Of a stretch of DNA of 64,000 nt, positions 36,209 to 46,666 are shown in pieces. Below the pieces are notes generated by a model that saw only the letters and a program-made list of their open reading frames with translations, ran no database searches and was not told the origin of the DNA. The DNA is from Paraburkholderia sp. BL21I4N1 (GTDB lineage: Bacteria > Pseudomonadota > Gammaproteobacteria > Burkholderiales > Burkholderiaceae). The DNA is taken from positions 1 through 64,000 of the forward strand of contig NZ_PVEN01000003.1 in assembly GCF_002973525.1 (NCBI RefSeq), given 5' to 3'. The position numbers were made by a program, and so were the translations under genes. Each line of letters opens with the position of its first letter. Within the stretch, counting starts at the first letter, position 1.

Positions 36209-36936
36209 TAGCGCGCGTTTTTCAGCCGCAGGTCCAGCGCGCCAAGCTGCGCCGCCGTGCCGACGTTCTCCCACAGGCCCTCGTACAACTCGCCGCTCGC
36301 GCGCCCGCGCGAGATCGTGTCGTGGTAGTACGGCGTCAGCGCGCGCCGTGTGCCGCGTGGCAGATCGCGGAACATCCGCGTGTCGTAGAGAGCGATGCTG
36401 CCGAACGTCAGACGTGGCTGCGCGTCGAGCGACACTCTCCCGTCGACCAGACCGAAGTCGCCGCCCGGATGAAAGACTGGATTCGGCACCATCACCAGAT
36501 GCATGCCCGGCTCGGGCAACGCGTTGAGTCGCCCGGCGTGGGCATTCAGCGCGGCGTAGTCAAAGTCGGCGTACACGTCGCCGGCGACACCGACGAACAC
36601 TTCGCCGCCGTCGCCATTGCTGCCGCCGTCTTCCAGTAACGGCAGCGCCTGCGCGATCCCGCCGGCCGTTTCCAGCGCTTCATGCTCGGCCGAGTAGCGC
36701 AGCTCTACCTGCCAGCGTGAGCCGTTACCCAACACGGCCTCGAACTGCTCGCCGAGCCACGCGTGGTTAATCACGATGGTGCGAAAGCCGGCCTGCGCGA
36801 GCCGCTCGATCTGCCACACGATCAGCGGTTTGCCGCCCACTTCGAGCAACGGTTTCGGACAGGTATCGGTCAACGGACGCATGCGCTCGCCGCGGCCCGC
36901 GGCGAAAATCATCGCTTTGTTCACGGATGTCGTCAT
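36208..36936 (-). CDS. murU: N-acetylmuramate alpha-1-phosphate uridylyltransferase
   Basis: A 242-residue nucleotidyltransferase with the classic N-terminal signature MIFAAGRGERMRPLTDTCPK (about 9-28) followed by PLLEVGGKPLI, GDVYADFDY with the metal-binding Asp, and a C-terminal YEGLWENVGT. MurU makes UDP-MurNAc from MurNAc-1-phosphate in peptidoglycan recycling that bypasses de novo synthesis. It starts three bases after the upstream amgK stop, the kinase of the same pathway, which strongly supports the call over a generic sugar-nucleotide transferase. Confidence 0.93.
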   Translation of the reverse strand: MTTSVNKAMIFAAGRGERMRPLTDTCPKPLLEVGGKPLIVWQIERLAQAGFRTIVINHAWLGEQFEAVLGNGSRWQVELRYSAEHEALETAGGIAQALPLLEDGGSNGDGGEVFVGVAGDVYADFDYAALNAHAGRLNALPEPGMHLVMVPNPVFHPGGDFGLVDGRVSLDAQPRLTFGSIALYDTRMFRDLPRGTRRALTPYYHDTISRGRASGELYEGLWENVGTAAQLGALDLRLKNAR

Positions 36937-36939
36937 CGT

Positions 36940-38052
36940 TCAGAAGGTGTAGCCGACTTCATCCGCGCGGCCTTCGAGCTCGTCGAGCAGCTTCGCGAAC
37001 GGACGCAGCGGCGCGTAACGTTCCGCGACCTTTCGCGCGTAGCCAATGAAGCGCGGCAGATCTTTCATGTAATGCGCTTTTTTATCGCGGTAGTTGATCC
37101 GGCAGAACAGCCCGAGCACCTTGATATGGCGTTGCAGGCCCATCCATTCGAGCTGACGGTAAAACTCGCCGAAGTCGGGATCGACCGGCAGGCCGGCTTT
37201 TTTCGCGCGTTCCCAGTAGTACACGAAGCAATCCAGTTCGAACTCTTCGTCCCAGCCCAGGAATGCGTCGCGCAGCAGCGATGCGACGTCGTAGGTGATC
37301 GGACCATACACCGCGTCCTGGAAGTCGAGCACGCCGGGGTTCGCCGTGGGGTTTTCCGCGCCGTTCGACCCAGTGGTGCCTGCGGCGGCCGTGGCGACCA
37401 TCAGATTGCGCGGCATGAAATCGCGCAGCATGAACACCTGCGGTTGCGCGCGGGCGCTCGCGATCAGCAGCGCGAAGGTACGGTCGAGCAGACCGCGCGT
37501 CTTGTCGTCGATCTCGCGGCCCAGATGGCGGCCGATGAACCACTCCGGCATCAATTCCATCTCGCGGCGCAGGAACGCTTCGTCGAACGGCGCCAGCACG
37601 TCCTCGCACGAGGTCAGTTGCCAGCGGATCAGGGCGTCGAGCGCGTCGCGCATCAGCGTGCGCGGACGGCGCGCGTCGTGCGCCTGCTGCGCGTCGGCCA
37701 GCGCGCCGAGGTAGGAATCGGTGCCCAGATCGGTCACGAGCATGAAGCCGGCGTCGAAGTCCACCTCCAGCACACGCGGCACGTTGACGTTGGCGGCCTC
37801 GAGCAACTGGGCCACCTGCACAAATTCGCGGCACTTTTCAGGGGGCGGCGCGTCGACGGCGATCAGTGTGCCGGTGCTTTCGTCTTCCGCCGCCTTACCG
37901 GCGAGCCGGAAATAGCGGCGAAAACTGGCGTCGGACGAAGCCGGTGCGAGCGTGTCGAGCTCGAGCGAATAGCCCGCTGCATGGCGGTTCAGCCAGGCTT
38001 TGAGCAGGTCGAGACGGGGATCTTGGAGGTCTTGGGAGGAGGTCAGCGTCAT
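36940..38052 (-). CDS. amgK: N-acetylmuramate/N-acetylglucosamine kinase
   Basis: A 370-residue APH-fold sugar kinase phosphorylating the anomeric position of MurNAc and GlcNAc in the cell-wall recycling pathway. Seen are SSDASFRRYFRL, LVTDLGTDSYLG, the catalytic loop LRDFMPRNLM and the metal-binding LDFQDAVYGP. An Ala/Gly/Asn insert (ATAAAGTTGSNGAENPTAN) lies between the last two. The ATG at 38052 is taken; a TTG 15 bases upstream is possible. Operon with murU, divergent from lptD. Confidence 0.93.
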   Translation of the reverse strand: MTLTSSQDLQDPRLDLLKAWLNRHAAGYSLELDTLAPASSDASFRRYFRLAGKAAEDESTGTLIAVDAPPPEKCREFVQVAQLLEAANVNVPRVLEVDFDAGFMLVTDLGTDSYLGALADAQQAHDARRPRTLMRDALDALIRWQLTSCEDVLAPFDEAFLRREMELMPEWFIGRHLGREIDDKTRGLLDRTFALLIASARAQPQVFMLRDFMPRNLMVATAAAGTTGSNGAENPTANPGVLDFQDAVYGPITYDVASLLRDAFLGWDEEFELDCFVYYWERAKKAGLPVDPDFGEFYRQLEWMGLQRHIKVLGLFCRINYRDKKAHYMKDLPRFIGYARKVAERYAPLRPFAKLLDELEGRADEVGYTF

Positions 38053-38091
38053 GAAAACCGGCGGCAAATTCTGAGGGGCAACGTCTTGCCA

Positions 38092-38098
38092 TATAATA
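38092..38098. promoter_or_regulatory. overlapping divergent -10 elements between amgK and lptD
   Basis: TATAAT on the plus strand (38092-38097) overlaps TATTAT on the minus strand (38093-38098) in a short A/T island within a 220-bp gap. Neither has a good -35. It suggests shared control of amgK-murU and lptD-surA, but transcription starts are unmapped. Confidence 0.45.
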
Positions 38099-38272
38099 CC
38101 CCACGACTTTTTTGACGCGACTCACGCCAGCTTTCGCGCGTTCCGCTTCACCGCCCGCCTCACCGTTCGAAAGATTGTCATTTGATGTGCAGCCGACTGT
38201 CACGGTCGGGGTGCGCAGGCGGTGGATCGTGACTGTAAAAGCTGGCGGATGAGCCGATTCGCCAAACGATAC

Positions 38273-40639
38273 ATGCCGCCTAGACAGCTTTCCCAAACGA
38301 CTCCCTCTTGTGCCGTAGTGCCGCGCAAAAGGCGGCTCGTCGCGGCGTTGATCGCCGTTCCGGGCCTGATGCCCGCGCTTGCGCACGCCCAGCTGGTGGG
38401 GGAAGCCGCGCAGCCGCAACCGATCGACGCGCCCTGGGGCATGCAGCTCGCCCCGCAACTGGAAGAACATCCACTGCTGCAGGGGCAGAAGGCGGCCACC
38501 TTCGTGCTCGGCGACACGACCACCGGCACCACCGACCAGGACATGGCGGCCAAGGGATCGGCCGAGATACGCCACAACACGATGGTGATCAAGGCCGACG
38601 CCCTGCATTACGATCAGGACACGGACATGGCCGACGCGTACGGCCAGGTCCACGTCAACAACAACGGCAACAACTTCGTCGGACCCGAAGCGCACATGCG
38701 GCTGGATTCGAGCGAAGGTTTCATGACCGCGCCGAAGTACCACTTCAATGTGACGGGCGGCTCGGGCAGCGCGCAACGGGTCGATCTGCTCGACAGCGAG
38801 CGTTCGGTCTTCACGAAGGGCACCTACACGGCCTGCCAGTGCGCGGACGACCCGGCCTGGTACATCAAAGGCAGCGAGTTCGATTTCGACACCGGCGCGG
38901 ACGAAGGTGTCGCGCATAACGGCGTGCTGTTCTTCCAGGGCGTGCCGGTGTTCGCCTCGCCGTGGCTGTCGTTCCCGCTCTCGGGCGAGCGCCGCAGCGG
39001 GGTTCTGCCGCCCACGTTCTCGCTGAGTTCGTCGAACGGCTTCGAACTGTCGGTACCGTATTACTTCAACATCGCACCGAACCGCGACCTGACCATCACG
39101 CCGCGTCTGATCTCCAAACGCGGTGTGCAGTTGCAGTCGTCGTTCCGCTATCTGTCGCCCACGTATTCCGGCTCGATCACCGGCGAGTTCCTGCCGGACG
39201 ACCGGCTGACCAAGACCAACCGCTACGCGCTGTACATCCAGCACAACCAGAACTTCGGCAACGGGTTCGGCGGCTACATCTACTACAACAAGGTTTCGGA
39301 CAACACGTATCCGGAAGACCTGTCGTCGTCGGTCAGTCAGTTCATGAACGGCACCCAGCTCCTGTTCCAACAGGAAGCCGGGTTGACGTACAACAACGGC
39401 CCGTGGTCGGTGCTCGCGCGCGAACAGCACTGGCAGACGCTGACGCCGTCCATCGCGCCATATGGCCGCGAGCCGCAGTTGAACGTGAAGTACGCGAAGT
39501 ACAACATCGGCGGGTTCGATTACGGCGCGGAAGCCGATTACTCGAATTTCCGCATCACCACCGCGGACACGACGCAGGGTCAGCGGGTGATGTTCAACCC
39601 GTACCTGTCGTATTCGGTGGTCGGGCCGGGCTACTTCGTCACGCCGAAGGTGCAGTTGCATCTTGCGTCGTACGACCTGAACAACATCAGCAGCACCACG
39701 CCGGCCGGCTCACCGAAGAATTTCACCGAATCGATTCCGACCTTCACGTTCGATACCGGCCTGATTTTCGATCGCTCGGTGCGGATCTTCGGCGAGGATT
39801 ACATCCAGACGCTGGAGCCGCGGCTGTACTACGTGTACACGCCGTATCGCAACCAGCAGTTCGCGCCGCTGTTCGACACCGCCGAATCCGATTTCGGGCT
39901 GGCGGAAATCTTCTCGCCGAACACCTTCGTCGGTAACGACCGGATCGCCGACGCGAACCGTCTGACCGCGGCCATCACCACGCGCTTCATCAACCCGGCC
40001 ACGGGCGACGAACGCGCGCGCTTCGTGATCGCGCAGCAGTATTACTTCCAGGACCAGCGCGTCACGCTGCTGCCGACCCAGACCAGCACGCAGGCCACGC
40101 ATTCGGACCTGATCGTGGGGGCGTCGCTCAAGCTCGGCGCCGGTTTCGCTTCGGAAACGGCGTTCCAATATAATGCCGACAACAACCAGCTGGTGAAGAC
40201 GAGCGTCGGCTTCGGGTTCAGCCCGGCCAGCGGCAAGGTGATCAACGTCGCGTACCGTTACACCCGCGCGAACACCACGCTGGAGAACACGCCGATCAAC
40301 CAGGTGCTGGTGTCGGGGCAATGGCCGCTGACGCACCACGTGTACGGGGTGGCGCGGTTCAACTATGACCTGGGTGGAAAGCGGATCGTCGACGGTCTGG
40401 TGGGCCTGCAATACGACGCCGACTGCTGGACGCTCGGCGCCGGCATCCAGCGCTACGCGAACGGTGTGAACACCTCGAATCAGAATCAGACGAGCACGCG
40501 GTTCCTCGCGCAGTTGACGTTCAAGGGCTTGTCGAGCGTCGATAATGGGCTGATGGCCGCGTTCCGCAACGGCGTGCAGGGCTATACGCCGTTGCCGCCG
40601 CCGCCGCCGCCGGAAGCGCGTTTCACCAATTACGAATGA
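38273..40639 (+). CDS. lptD: LPS-assembly protein LptD
   Basis: An outer-membrane protein of about 788 residues that, with LptE, inserts lipopolysaccharide into the outer leaflet. A signal peptide ([20 protein letters not shown], cut after AHA) is followed by an OstA/LptA-like beta-jellyroll ([36 protein letters not shown]) and a C-terminal barrel ([33 protein letters not shown]). Mature cysteines are Cys188 and Cys190 (CQC) and Cys718, so only one disulfide between the N- and C-terminal parts is possible. ATGs at 38249 and 38273 are both plausible; neither has a strong ribosome site. Followed by surA, its folding chaperone. Confidence 0.96.
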   Translation: MPPRQLSQTTPSCAVVPRKRRLVAALIAVPGLMPALAHAQLVGEAAQPQPIDAPWGMQLAPQLEEHPLLQGQKAATFVLGDTTTGTTDQDMAAKGSAEIRHNTMVIKADALHYDQDTDMADAYGQVHVNNNGNNFVGPEAHMRLDSSEGFMTAPKYHFNVTGGSGSAQRVDLLDSERSVFTKGTYTACQCADDPAWYIKGSEFDFDTGADEGVAHNGVLFFQGVPVFASPWLSFPLSGERRSGVLPPTFSLSSSNGFELSVPYYFNIAPNRDLTITPRLISKRGVQLQSSFRYLSPTYSGSITGEFLPDDRLTKTNRYALYIQHNQNFGNGFGGYIYYNKVSDNTYPEDLSSSVSQFMNGTQLLFQQEAGLTYNNGPWSVLAREQHWQTLTPSIAPYGREPQLNVKYAKYNIGGFDYGAEADYSNFRITTADTTQGQRVMFNPYLSYSVVGPGYFVTPKVQLHLASYDLNNISSTTPAGSPKNFTESIPTFTFDTGLIFDRSVRIFGEDYIQTLEPRLYYVYTPYRNQQFAPLFDTAESDFGLAEIFSPNTFVGNDRIADANRLTAAITTRFINPATGDERARFVIAQQYYFQDQRVTLLPTQTSTQATHSDLIVGASLKLGAGFASETAFQYNADNNQLVKTSVGFGFSPASGKVINVAYRYTRANTTLENTPINQVLVSGQWPLTHHVYGVARFNYDLGGKRIVDGLVGLQYDADCWTLGAGIQRYANGVNTSNQNQTSTRFLAQLTFKGLSSVDNGLMAAFRNGVQGYTPLPPPPPPEARFTNYE

Positions 40640-40712
40640 CGCGGTTCGGTCGCGATCGTTTTATAGAATGCGAAAAGACGGGCCAGGCGCGCCCGACATC
40701 ATTGGAGTATCT

Positions 40713-42077
40713 GTGGCAATCATGAAAAAGCTTCGCTTGGCAACGCTTGCGGCCGGTCTCGCCGCCGCGGCGTCTTTCCTGTCGATTGCGCCGGCTCAGG
40801 CGCAGGCGCTGGCCAGCGGCAGTAGCGGCCAGACGGTCGATACCATTGCCGCGGTGGTCAACAACGGTGTCATCACGCGGCGCGAGCTGGACGACCGCAT
40901 GGGCCTCATCACGCGTCGGCTGAACCAGCAGAACGCGCCGGTCCCGCCGCTGGACCAGTTGCGCCAGCAGGTGCTGAATCAGATGGTGCTGGAACGCATC
41001 CAGTTGCAAAAGGCGAAGGAAGACGGCATCAACATCGACGACGCCGCCGTGCAGAAAACGCTCGAACGCCTCGCGCAGTCCAACAACATGTCGCTCGAGA
41101 TGTATCGCGCGCGGATCGAGGCGCAAGGTGTGCCCTGGACCACGTTCACGAACGACGCGCGCACCGAACTGACGCTCTCGCGTCTGCGCGAGAAGGAAGT
41201 GGACAGCAAGGTCGTGGTGTCGGACGCCGAGGTCGCGAACTACATCGCCAGTCAGCGTGGCCCGAACGCCGGCCTGCAGAGCGATCTGCATATGCAGCAC
41301 ATTTTCCTGAAGGCGCCGCTGAACGCGTCGGAAACCGATATCGAAGCGGCGCAGAAGAAGGCCCAGGCATTGCTGGCCGAAGCCAAGGGTGGCGCGAACT
41401 TCGAAAAACTCGCGAAGGCTAATTCGCAAGCACCAGACGCGTCCAAAGGTGGCGATACCGGTTACGTGCAGCCTTCGAAGCTGCCGCCTGAGTTCGTCAA
41501 GGCCGCTTCCACGTTGCGCCCGGGCGAAATCAATCCGGACGTGATCCGCACCAACGACGGATTCGAAGTGGTGCGTCTGGTCGATCGCCGTGCCGGTCAG
41601 GGGTCGAGCTCGGATGCGCCGAAGCTGGTGCAGACGCATGTGCGCCACATTCTGCTGCGCGTCGGCGACGGTATGTCGGAGCCGCAAGCGCGTCAGAAGC
41701 TGCTCGAAATCAAGAACCAGATTGCCGCGGGCGGTGACTTCGCAAAGTTTGCGCACACCTACTCGCAAGACGGTTCGTCGTCGCAGGGTGGCGACCTCGG
41801 CTGGATCAGCCCGGGCGAGACGGTGCCGGAATTCGAGCGTGCCATGAACAACCTGCAGGACGGTCAGATCAGCGACCCGGTGCGCAGCGAATACGGCTAT
41901 CACCTGATCCAGGTGCTGGGCCGCCGCGACGCCGAAGGGTCGGTCTCGCAGCAAATGGATCTGGCGCGCCAGGCCATCGGTCAGCGCAAGGCGGAGCAGG
42001 CTTACGCCGACTGGCTGCGTGAACTGCGCGACACCGCGTATGTGGAAGTGAAGCCCACGCTGTCGAGCGTGCAGTAA
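40713..42077 (+). CDS. surA: periplasmic chaperone / peptidyl-prolyl isomerase SurA
   Basis: A 454-residue periplasmic chaperone for outer-membrane proteins, including LptD. A signal peptide ([20 protein letters not shown], cut near QAQA) precedes the N-terminal chaperone domain ([20 protein letters not shown]) and two parvulin domains, from [11 protein letters not shown] (about 193) and [13 protein letters not shown] (about 309), then the C-terminal helix ([19 protein letters not shown]). The GTG at 40713 has GGAG five bases upstream; the ATG at 40722 gives the same signal peptide. Operon lptD-surA-pdxA-rsmA. Confidence 0.96.
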   Translation: MAIMKKLRLATLAAGLAAAASFLSIAPAQAQALASGSSGQTVDTIAAVVNNGVITRRELDDRMGLITRRLNQQNAPVPPLDQLRQQVLNQMVLERIQLQKAKEDGINIDDAAVQKTLERLAQSNNMSLEMYRARIEAQGVPWTTFTNDARTELTLSRLREKEVDSKVVVSDAEVANYIASQRGPNAGLQSDLHMQHIFLKAPLNASETDIEAAQKKAQALLAEAKGGANFEKLAKANSQAPDASKGGDTGYVQPSKLPPEFVKAASTLRPGEINPDVIRTNDGFEVVRLVDRRAGQGSSSDAPKLVQTHVRHILLRVGDGMSEPQARQKLLEIKNQIAAGGDFAKFAHTYSQDGSSSQGGDLGWISPGETVPEFERAMNNLQDGQISDPVRSEYGYHLIQVLGRRDAEGSVSQQMDLARQAIGQRKAEQAYADWLRELRDTAYVEVKPTLSSVQ

Positions 42078-42082
42078 TCGTC

Positions 42083-43093
42083 ATGACAAACGCCGCTCCG
42101 TCCGCCGGCTTGCCGCTGCAGATCGCGATCACGACCGGCGAACCGGCCGGCGTCGGCCCGGAACTGACCGCGCAGGCCTTGGCCGGTGCGGCGACGCACT
42201 GGCCCGGCGCGCAGTTCACCGTGCTGGGCGACGCTGCGTTGCTCGCCGAACGCGCGCGCGCCGTGGGCGTGGACTGGAACGCGCTGCTGGCTGACGGCAA
42301 ACGCGTGCGAATGCAGCACCGGCCGCTCGGCGCGCCGGTGCAGGCCGGCAAGCTGAACGCGGCCAACGGCCGCTACGTGCTCGACCTGCTCGACGGTGCG
42401 ATCGACGGCGCGGTAGCCGGCGCCTTCGACGCGATCGTCACCGCGCCGCTGCAAAAAAGCACCATCAACGACGCCGGTGTGCCGTTCACCGGCCACACCG
42501 AATATCTGGCCGAGCGCACTCACACGCCGCGCGTGGTGATGATGCTGGCCGGCTCCGGCAAGCGTCCGCTGCGCGTCGCGCTCGCAACCACGCATCTGCC
42601 GCTCAAGGATGTCTCCGCAGCGTTGTCCGTCGAGGGTATCGTCGAGACGCTGCGCATTATCGATCACGATCTGCGGCATCACTTCGGCTTGCCGGCGCCG
42701 CGTATTCTGGTGACGGGGCTGAACCCGCATGCGGGCGAAAACGGCTACCTGGGTCGCGAGGAAATCGAGGTCATCACGCCGGCACTGAAGCTCGCGAACG
42801 AGCAGGGCATCGACGCACCCGGTCCGTATCCGGCCGACACGCTGTTTCAGCCGCGTTATCTGGAGCAGGCCGACTGCGTGCTGGCCATGTTCCACGATCA
42901 GGGTCTGCCGGTGCTGAAGTACGCTACATTCGGCGAAGGCATCAACATCACGCTCGGCTTGCCGATTATCCGCACTTCGGTCGATCACGGCACCGCGCTC
43001 GATCTGGCCGGCACCGGTCGCGCCGACGCGGGCAGCCTGATCGCCGCGATCGACACGGCGGTATCGATGGCGCAGCACCGCCGCGCGGGCTGA
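42083..43093 (+). CDS. pdxA: 4-hydroxythreonine-4-phosphate dehydrogenase
   Basis: A 336-residue NAD(P)-dependent enzyme of pyridoxal 5'-phosphate synthesis. N-terminal [18 protein letters not shown] and the three metal-binding histidines in [28 protein letters not shown] and [18 protein letters not shown] are all present. It starts five bases after the surA stop. The pdxA-ksgA neighbourhood behind surA is conserved from enterobacteria to Burkholderia. Confidence 0.96.
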   Translation: MTNAAPSAGLPLQIAITTGEPAGVGPELTAQALAGAATHWPGAQFTVLGDAALLAERARAVGVDWNALLADGKRVRMQHRPLGAPVQAGKLNAANGRYVLDLLDGAIDGAVAGAFDAIVTAPLQKSTINDAGVPFTGHTEYLAERTHTPRVVMMLAGSGKRPLRVALATTHLPLKDVSAALSVEGIVETLRIIDHDLRHHFGLPAPRILVTGLNPHAGENGYLGREEIEVITPALKLANEQGIDAPGPYPADTLFQPRYLEQADCVLAMFHDQGLPVLKYATFGEGINITLGLPIIRTSVDHGTALDLAGTGRADAGSLIAAIDTAVSMAQHRRAG

Positions 43094-43225
43094 TTCGGCT
43101 TCGTTGCGCGGCGGGCCGCGCAACGCTTGCACGACTCGCCGCGTGCCTGCGGTGTTGTCTGAGGCTGGCGCGCTTGGCGCCAGTTCCTTTTCTTCAAGCA
43201 GTTCTCTTTCTTTAGCGTTTCTTCG

Positions 43226-44095
43226 ATGTCCACCAGCAGACAGCAACAGGGCCGGCACCAAGGTCATATCGCGCGCAAGCGTTTCGGTCAGAACTTTCTG
43301 GTCGACATGGGCGTGATCGATTCGATCGTCGACGTCATCCGGCCGCAACGCGGCGAGCGCATGGTCGAAATCGGACCGGGTCTCGGCGCGCTCACCGAGC
43401 CGCTGATCGAGCGTCTGGCGACGCCAGAAGCGCCGTTGCACGCTGTCGAACTGGACCGCGATCTGATCGGCCGTCTGAAGACGAAATTCGGCGATCTGCT
43501 CGAACTGCATGCGGGCGACGCGCTCGCGTTCGACTTTGGTTCGCTGGCCGCGCCCGGCGAAAAAGCCTCGCTGCGGATTGTCGGCAATCTGCCGTACAAC
43601 ATTTCCAGTCCACTACTGTTTCATCTGGCGTCGTTCGCGCATTGCGTGATCGACCAGCACTTCATGCTGCAGAACGAGGTGGTTGAGCGGATGGTGGCCG
43701 AGCCCGGCACCAAGGCATTCAGCCGTCTCTCAGTGATGCTGCAGTATCGCTATGTGATCGACAAGCAGCTCGACGTGCCGCCCGAATCGTTCAATCCGCC
43801 GCCTAAGGTCGATTCGGCGATCGTGCGGATGATTCCGTACGAGCAGAGGGAACTGACGCCGGTCGACGAGCGCGTGCTCGGCGAAGTGGTGACGGCGGCG
43901 TTTTCGCAGCGCCGCAAGATGCTGCGCAATACGCTGGCCGCGTTTCGCGATTCGGTCGATTTCGACGCGCTCGGCTTCGACCTGCAACGCCGTGCCGAAG
44001 ACGTCTCGGTCGCCGAATACGTGCGCGTGGCGCAGATCGTCGCGGCGAAGCCTTCGGGGCGCGCCGCGCCGAGCGACGCCGACGACGCTTCCTGA
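43226..44095 (+). CDS. rsmA: 16S rRNA (adenine1518-N6/adenine1519-N6)-dimethyltransferase
   Basis: A 289-residue RsmA/KsgA methyltransferase that dimethylates two adjacent adenines in the helix 45 loop of 16S rRNA. Seen are [22 protein letters not shown] motif [16 protein letters not shown] (about 47), AVELDRDL, the catalytic [14 protein letters not shown] and [32 protein letters not shown]. It follows pdxA by 132 bp and ends the operon; a converging EamA gene follows. Confidence 0.97.
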   Translation: MSTSRQQQGRHQGHIARKRFGQNFLVDMGVIDSIVDVIRPQRGERMVEIGPGLGALTEPLIERLATPEAPLHAVELDRDLIGRLKTKFGDLLELHAGDALAFDFGSLAAPGEKASLRIVGNLPYNISSPLLFHLASFAHCVIDQHFMLQNEVVERMVAEPGTKAFSRLSVMLQYRYVIDKQLDVPPESFNPPPKVDSAIVRMIPYEQRELTPVDERVLGEVVTAAFSQRRKMLRNTLAAFRDSVDFDALGFDLQRRAEDVSVAEYVRVAQIVAAKPSGRAAPSDADDAS

Positions 44096-44115
44096 CGCAG
44101 CCCAGCCCGTCGCTT

Positions 44116-45054
44116 CTACTTCGCTACCCGCCGCGCGGCGGGCGCATTGACTAGCGCGATACCCACCAGCACTAGCGCCGCGGCCATCAGAAAGCGCAGG
44201 CTGAACGACTCGCCGAGCAGCAGCACACCGAAACTTACGCCGAACAGCGGCGTGAGAAACGAAAACACCGACAGGCGCGACGCGATATAGCGCGTCAACA
44301 GCCAGAACCACACCAGATAGCTGACAAACGCGACGACCACGGCCTGATAGGCGAGGCTCATCAGCGCGAGCGGCGTGACGGTGTCGACGTGCGCCTGGCC
44401 GAGCCCGACCGCGAGCACGAGTAGCACCACCGCGGACACCGCCAGTTGATAGAACAGCGTCTTGCTGGCGCTCGACTGAGCCAGACGCGTGGCGCGCACC
44501 ACCACCGTGGTCGCGGCCCACGCAATGCCGGCCAGCACGCCGAGCGCGTCGCCGGCCATGCCCTTCAGCATTGAGCCTTGCGTGGCGTGGCCGTGCAGGA
44601 AGCCGTCCGCGAACGCCAGCGCCATGCCGGCGAACGCCACGACGATACCGAACCACTGAATCCGCCGCATCCGCTCGCCTTCGACGAACCAGTGCAGGCC
44701 GAGCGCGGTGAAGCACGGCGCGGTGTACAGAAACACCGCCATACGCGACGCGCTGGTCAACGTCAGGCCCAGAAAAATACACACGAATTCAGCGGCGAAC
44801 AGCACGCCGGCGAGCAGGCCGGCGCTCAGCGTGCCGTCGTCGCGAAACAGCGGCGTGCCGCGCGAGCGCGCCCAGCCCCACACCAGCAAGGACGCGACCA
44901 GCGAGCGCAAGCCCGCCTGGAAAACTGGCGGCACTGCTGAATTGGTGCTTTTGATGGCGACCTGCTGCAGTCCCCAGATCGCGCACAAGCCGATCATGAG
45001 CACGATCGCGAAGCTGTCGGGGGCGCGGCGCGCGGGCAAGGCGGTAGTGCTCAT
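44116..45054 (-). CDS. EamA/DMT family transporter
   Basis: A 312-residue inner-membrane protein with about ten hydrophobic segments arranged as two EamA repeats: MIGLCAIWGLQQVAIKSTNS with VFQAGLRSLVASLLVWGWAR in the first, and LFYQLAVSAVVLLVLAVGL, LTRYIASRLSVFSFLTPLFG and GVLLLGESFSLRFLMAAALV in the second. Members export amino acids or metabolites; substrate unknown. It is divergent from the porin at 45493. Confidence 0.92.
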   Translation of the reverse strand: MSTTALPARRAPDSFAIVLMIGLCAIWGLQQVAIKSTNSAVPPVFQAGLRSLVASLLVWGWARSRGTPLFRDDGTLSAGLLAGVLFAAEFVCIFLGLTLTSASRMAVFLYTAPCFTALGLHWFVEGERMRRIQWFGIVVAFAGMALAFADGFLHGHATQGSMLKGMAGDALGVLAGIAWAATTVVVRATRLAQSSASKTLFYQLAVSAVVLLVLAVGLGQAHVDTVTPLALMSLAYQAVVVAFVSYLVWFWLLTRYIASRLSVFSFLTPLFGVSFGVLLLGESFSLRFLMAAALVLVGIALVNAPAARRVAK

Positions 45055-45492
45055 GGGCGTGATTGGGTTGGTGAGTACGAAAGGGGGAGAAGGCTGGTCA
45101 GTATCGGATGCCGGCGGGCATTGCGATAGTCGGCCGAATGGCTAGCCGAACGGATAAGCCGCGAACACCTGGCGGCGGAGAATTCATCACGAAGCCGGGC
45201 CGAATTCAGCTCATACGATAGCAAACCCGCCGCTCGCGTCCGCCGATGACCCCACCGCCTACGCGTGCTTCTCACATCCCGCAAGCATTTTGCCGTCTTA
45301 ACAACACTCCGCCTCACTCACGTCAGACTAATTTTTTACCGTCGACGTTTCGCGCTAAGGTTCGACCACAAGCGTTTCGTCAGGATTTTCGTACGGGCCG
45401 CATCGACTGAATTGCAGCGCGCCGGTCGAGTCGCGCCGGCCAAAGCAGAGGAGTCTTATCCGCGCAAAGCGGAATCTGTACGAGGAGACGGT
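45055..45492. other. 438-bp divergent intergenic region, EamA transporter / porin
   Basis: No gene seen. The part before the porin contains an A/T stretch (AATTTTTTACC near 45330) and a long leader typical of porin mRNAs, with a GAGGAG ribosome site just before the start. An in-frame upstream ATG (45265) adds a non-signal-like extension and is rejected. Confidence 0.4.
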
Positions 45493-46614
45493 ATGAAAAA
45501 CGTCAGCAGGTGGACGGCGGCCCTGGTGCCCGCCGCCATCGCGTCATTCGGCTGTCAGATCGCGCACGCGCAATCTAGCGTGACGCTGTACGGCGTGGTC
45601 GACGAAAGCGTGCGCTATCTGACGCATGCGAACCAGGCCGGAGATGCATCGCTCGGATTGGGTAACGGCGGCATGACGCAGAGCCGCTGGGGTTTGAAGG
45701 GCGTCGAGGATCTCGGCGGCGGCTGGTCGACGTTTTTCAAGCTCGAAAACCGTATCTATATCAACAGCGGTCAGAGCGATCCCACCCTGCCGTTTTTCAA
45801 CGAAGCCCAGATCGGCGTGCGCTCGGAATCGTACGGGCAGGTGATTATTGGGCGGCAGTACAACGTGATGATCGAGGGGATTACTGTCGGCGGTTACGGC
45901 AGCAATTCCTGGATCCCCTACGATTTCAGCTTTCAGCCCGAAGTGACGATGACAGGCGGCATCTGGACCAGCAATCAGGTGCAGTATCAGGCGAGATACA
46001 ACGGCTTCACGTTCGCGGCAGGCTACGCATTCGGCGGCAATGCGGGCAATTCGTACGGCAGCCAGTTCGGCGCGGCGGCCGCTTACGGGCCGGCGGGCGG
46101 CCCGTTCAGCGTGGGCGCCGCGTATGAAGAGTCGAAGGATTCGGTCAATGGCGCGGCCGCGAAAGATTGGACGTTCGGTGGTTCGTACACGTGGAATCTC
46201 ACGCGTTTCTCGGCGGGTTATATCGTCAATCGGAACGACGCGGGCTTTTCCAATTTCGCCAATGGGCCGTTCACCGCGCCCGAGCTGACGGCGCTCAAGT
46301 ACACGGACTTTTCGCGGCGTCGCATGATCATGGGCGGTATCACGCAGCAGGTCGGCAACGCGTGGCACTTCGCCGCGAATATCTGGCGCACGCTGCAGGA
46401 CGGCAAGACGCACGCGCAAGACGGTTCGGCCTGGCAATATCAACTGGTCGCGGACTACAACCTGTCGAAGCGCACCGACGTTTATCTGGAAGGCGATTAC
46501 GCAATCTATCGCGGCGATCTGATCGGCGCGCAACTGCAGGGCGTCAACAGTATTGGGCTCGCGCAGAAGGGCACGCAGGTCGGGTTGATGGCGGGAATCC
46601 GGCATCAGTTTTGA
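45493..46614 (+). CDS. Gram-negative porin (Porin_4 type)
   Basis: A 373-residue outer-membrane porin. A signal peptide (MKNVSRWTAALVPAAIASFG, cleaved after HAQ) is followed by the family start SSVTLYGVVDESVRYLT and MTQSRWGLKGVEDLGGGWST, and the chain ends with a barrel-closing aromatic (LMAGIRHQF). Betaproteobacterial porins of this type form trimeric general diffusion channels. A GAGGAG ribosome site supports the start at 45493. Specificity is not predictable. Confidence 0.95.
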   Translation: MKNVSRWTAALVPAAIASFGCQIAHAQSSVTLYGVVDESVRYLTHANQAGDASLGLGNGGMTQSRWGLKGVEDLGGGWSTFFKLENRIYINSGQSDPTLPFFNEAQIGVRSESYGQVIIGRQYNVMIEGITVGGYGSNSWIPYDFSFQPEVTMTGGIWTSNQVQYQARYNGFTFAAGYAFGGNAGNSYGSQFGAAAAYGPAGGPFSVGAAYEESKDSVNGAAAKDWTFGGSYTWNLTRFSAGYIVNRNDAGFSNFANGPFTAPELTALKYTDFSRRRMIMGGITQQVGNAWHFAANIWRTLQDGKTHAQDGSAWQYQLVADYNLSKRTDVYLEGDYAIYRGDLIGAQLQGVNSIGLAQKGTQVGLMAGIRHQF

Positions 46615-46666
46615 AATCGTCTGTGCGCATCGGCGTGATTCGAACCCGTTCACGGTTCACCCGCAA

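Noticed and set aside
35983..36639. Plus-strand frame whose translation repeats a nine-residue unit
   Set aside because: The periodicity is the 27-bp DNA repeat read in one frame; the frame starts inside the ABC exporter and runs antisense through murU.
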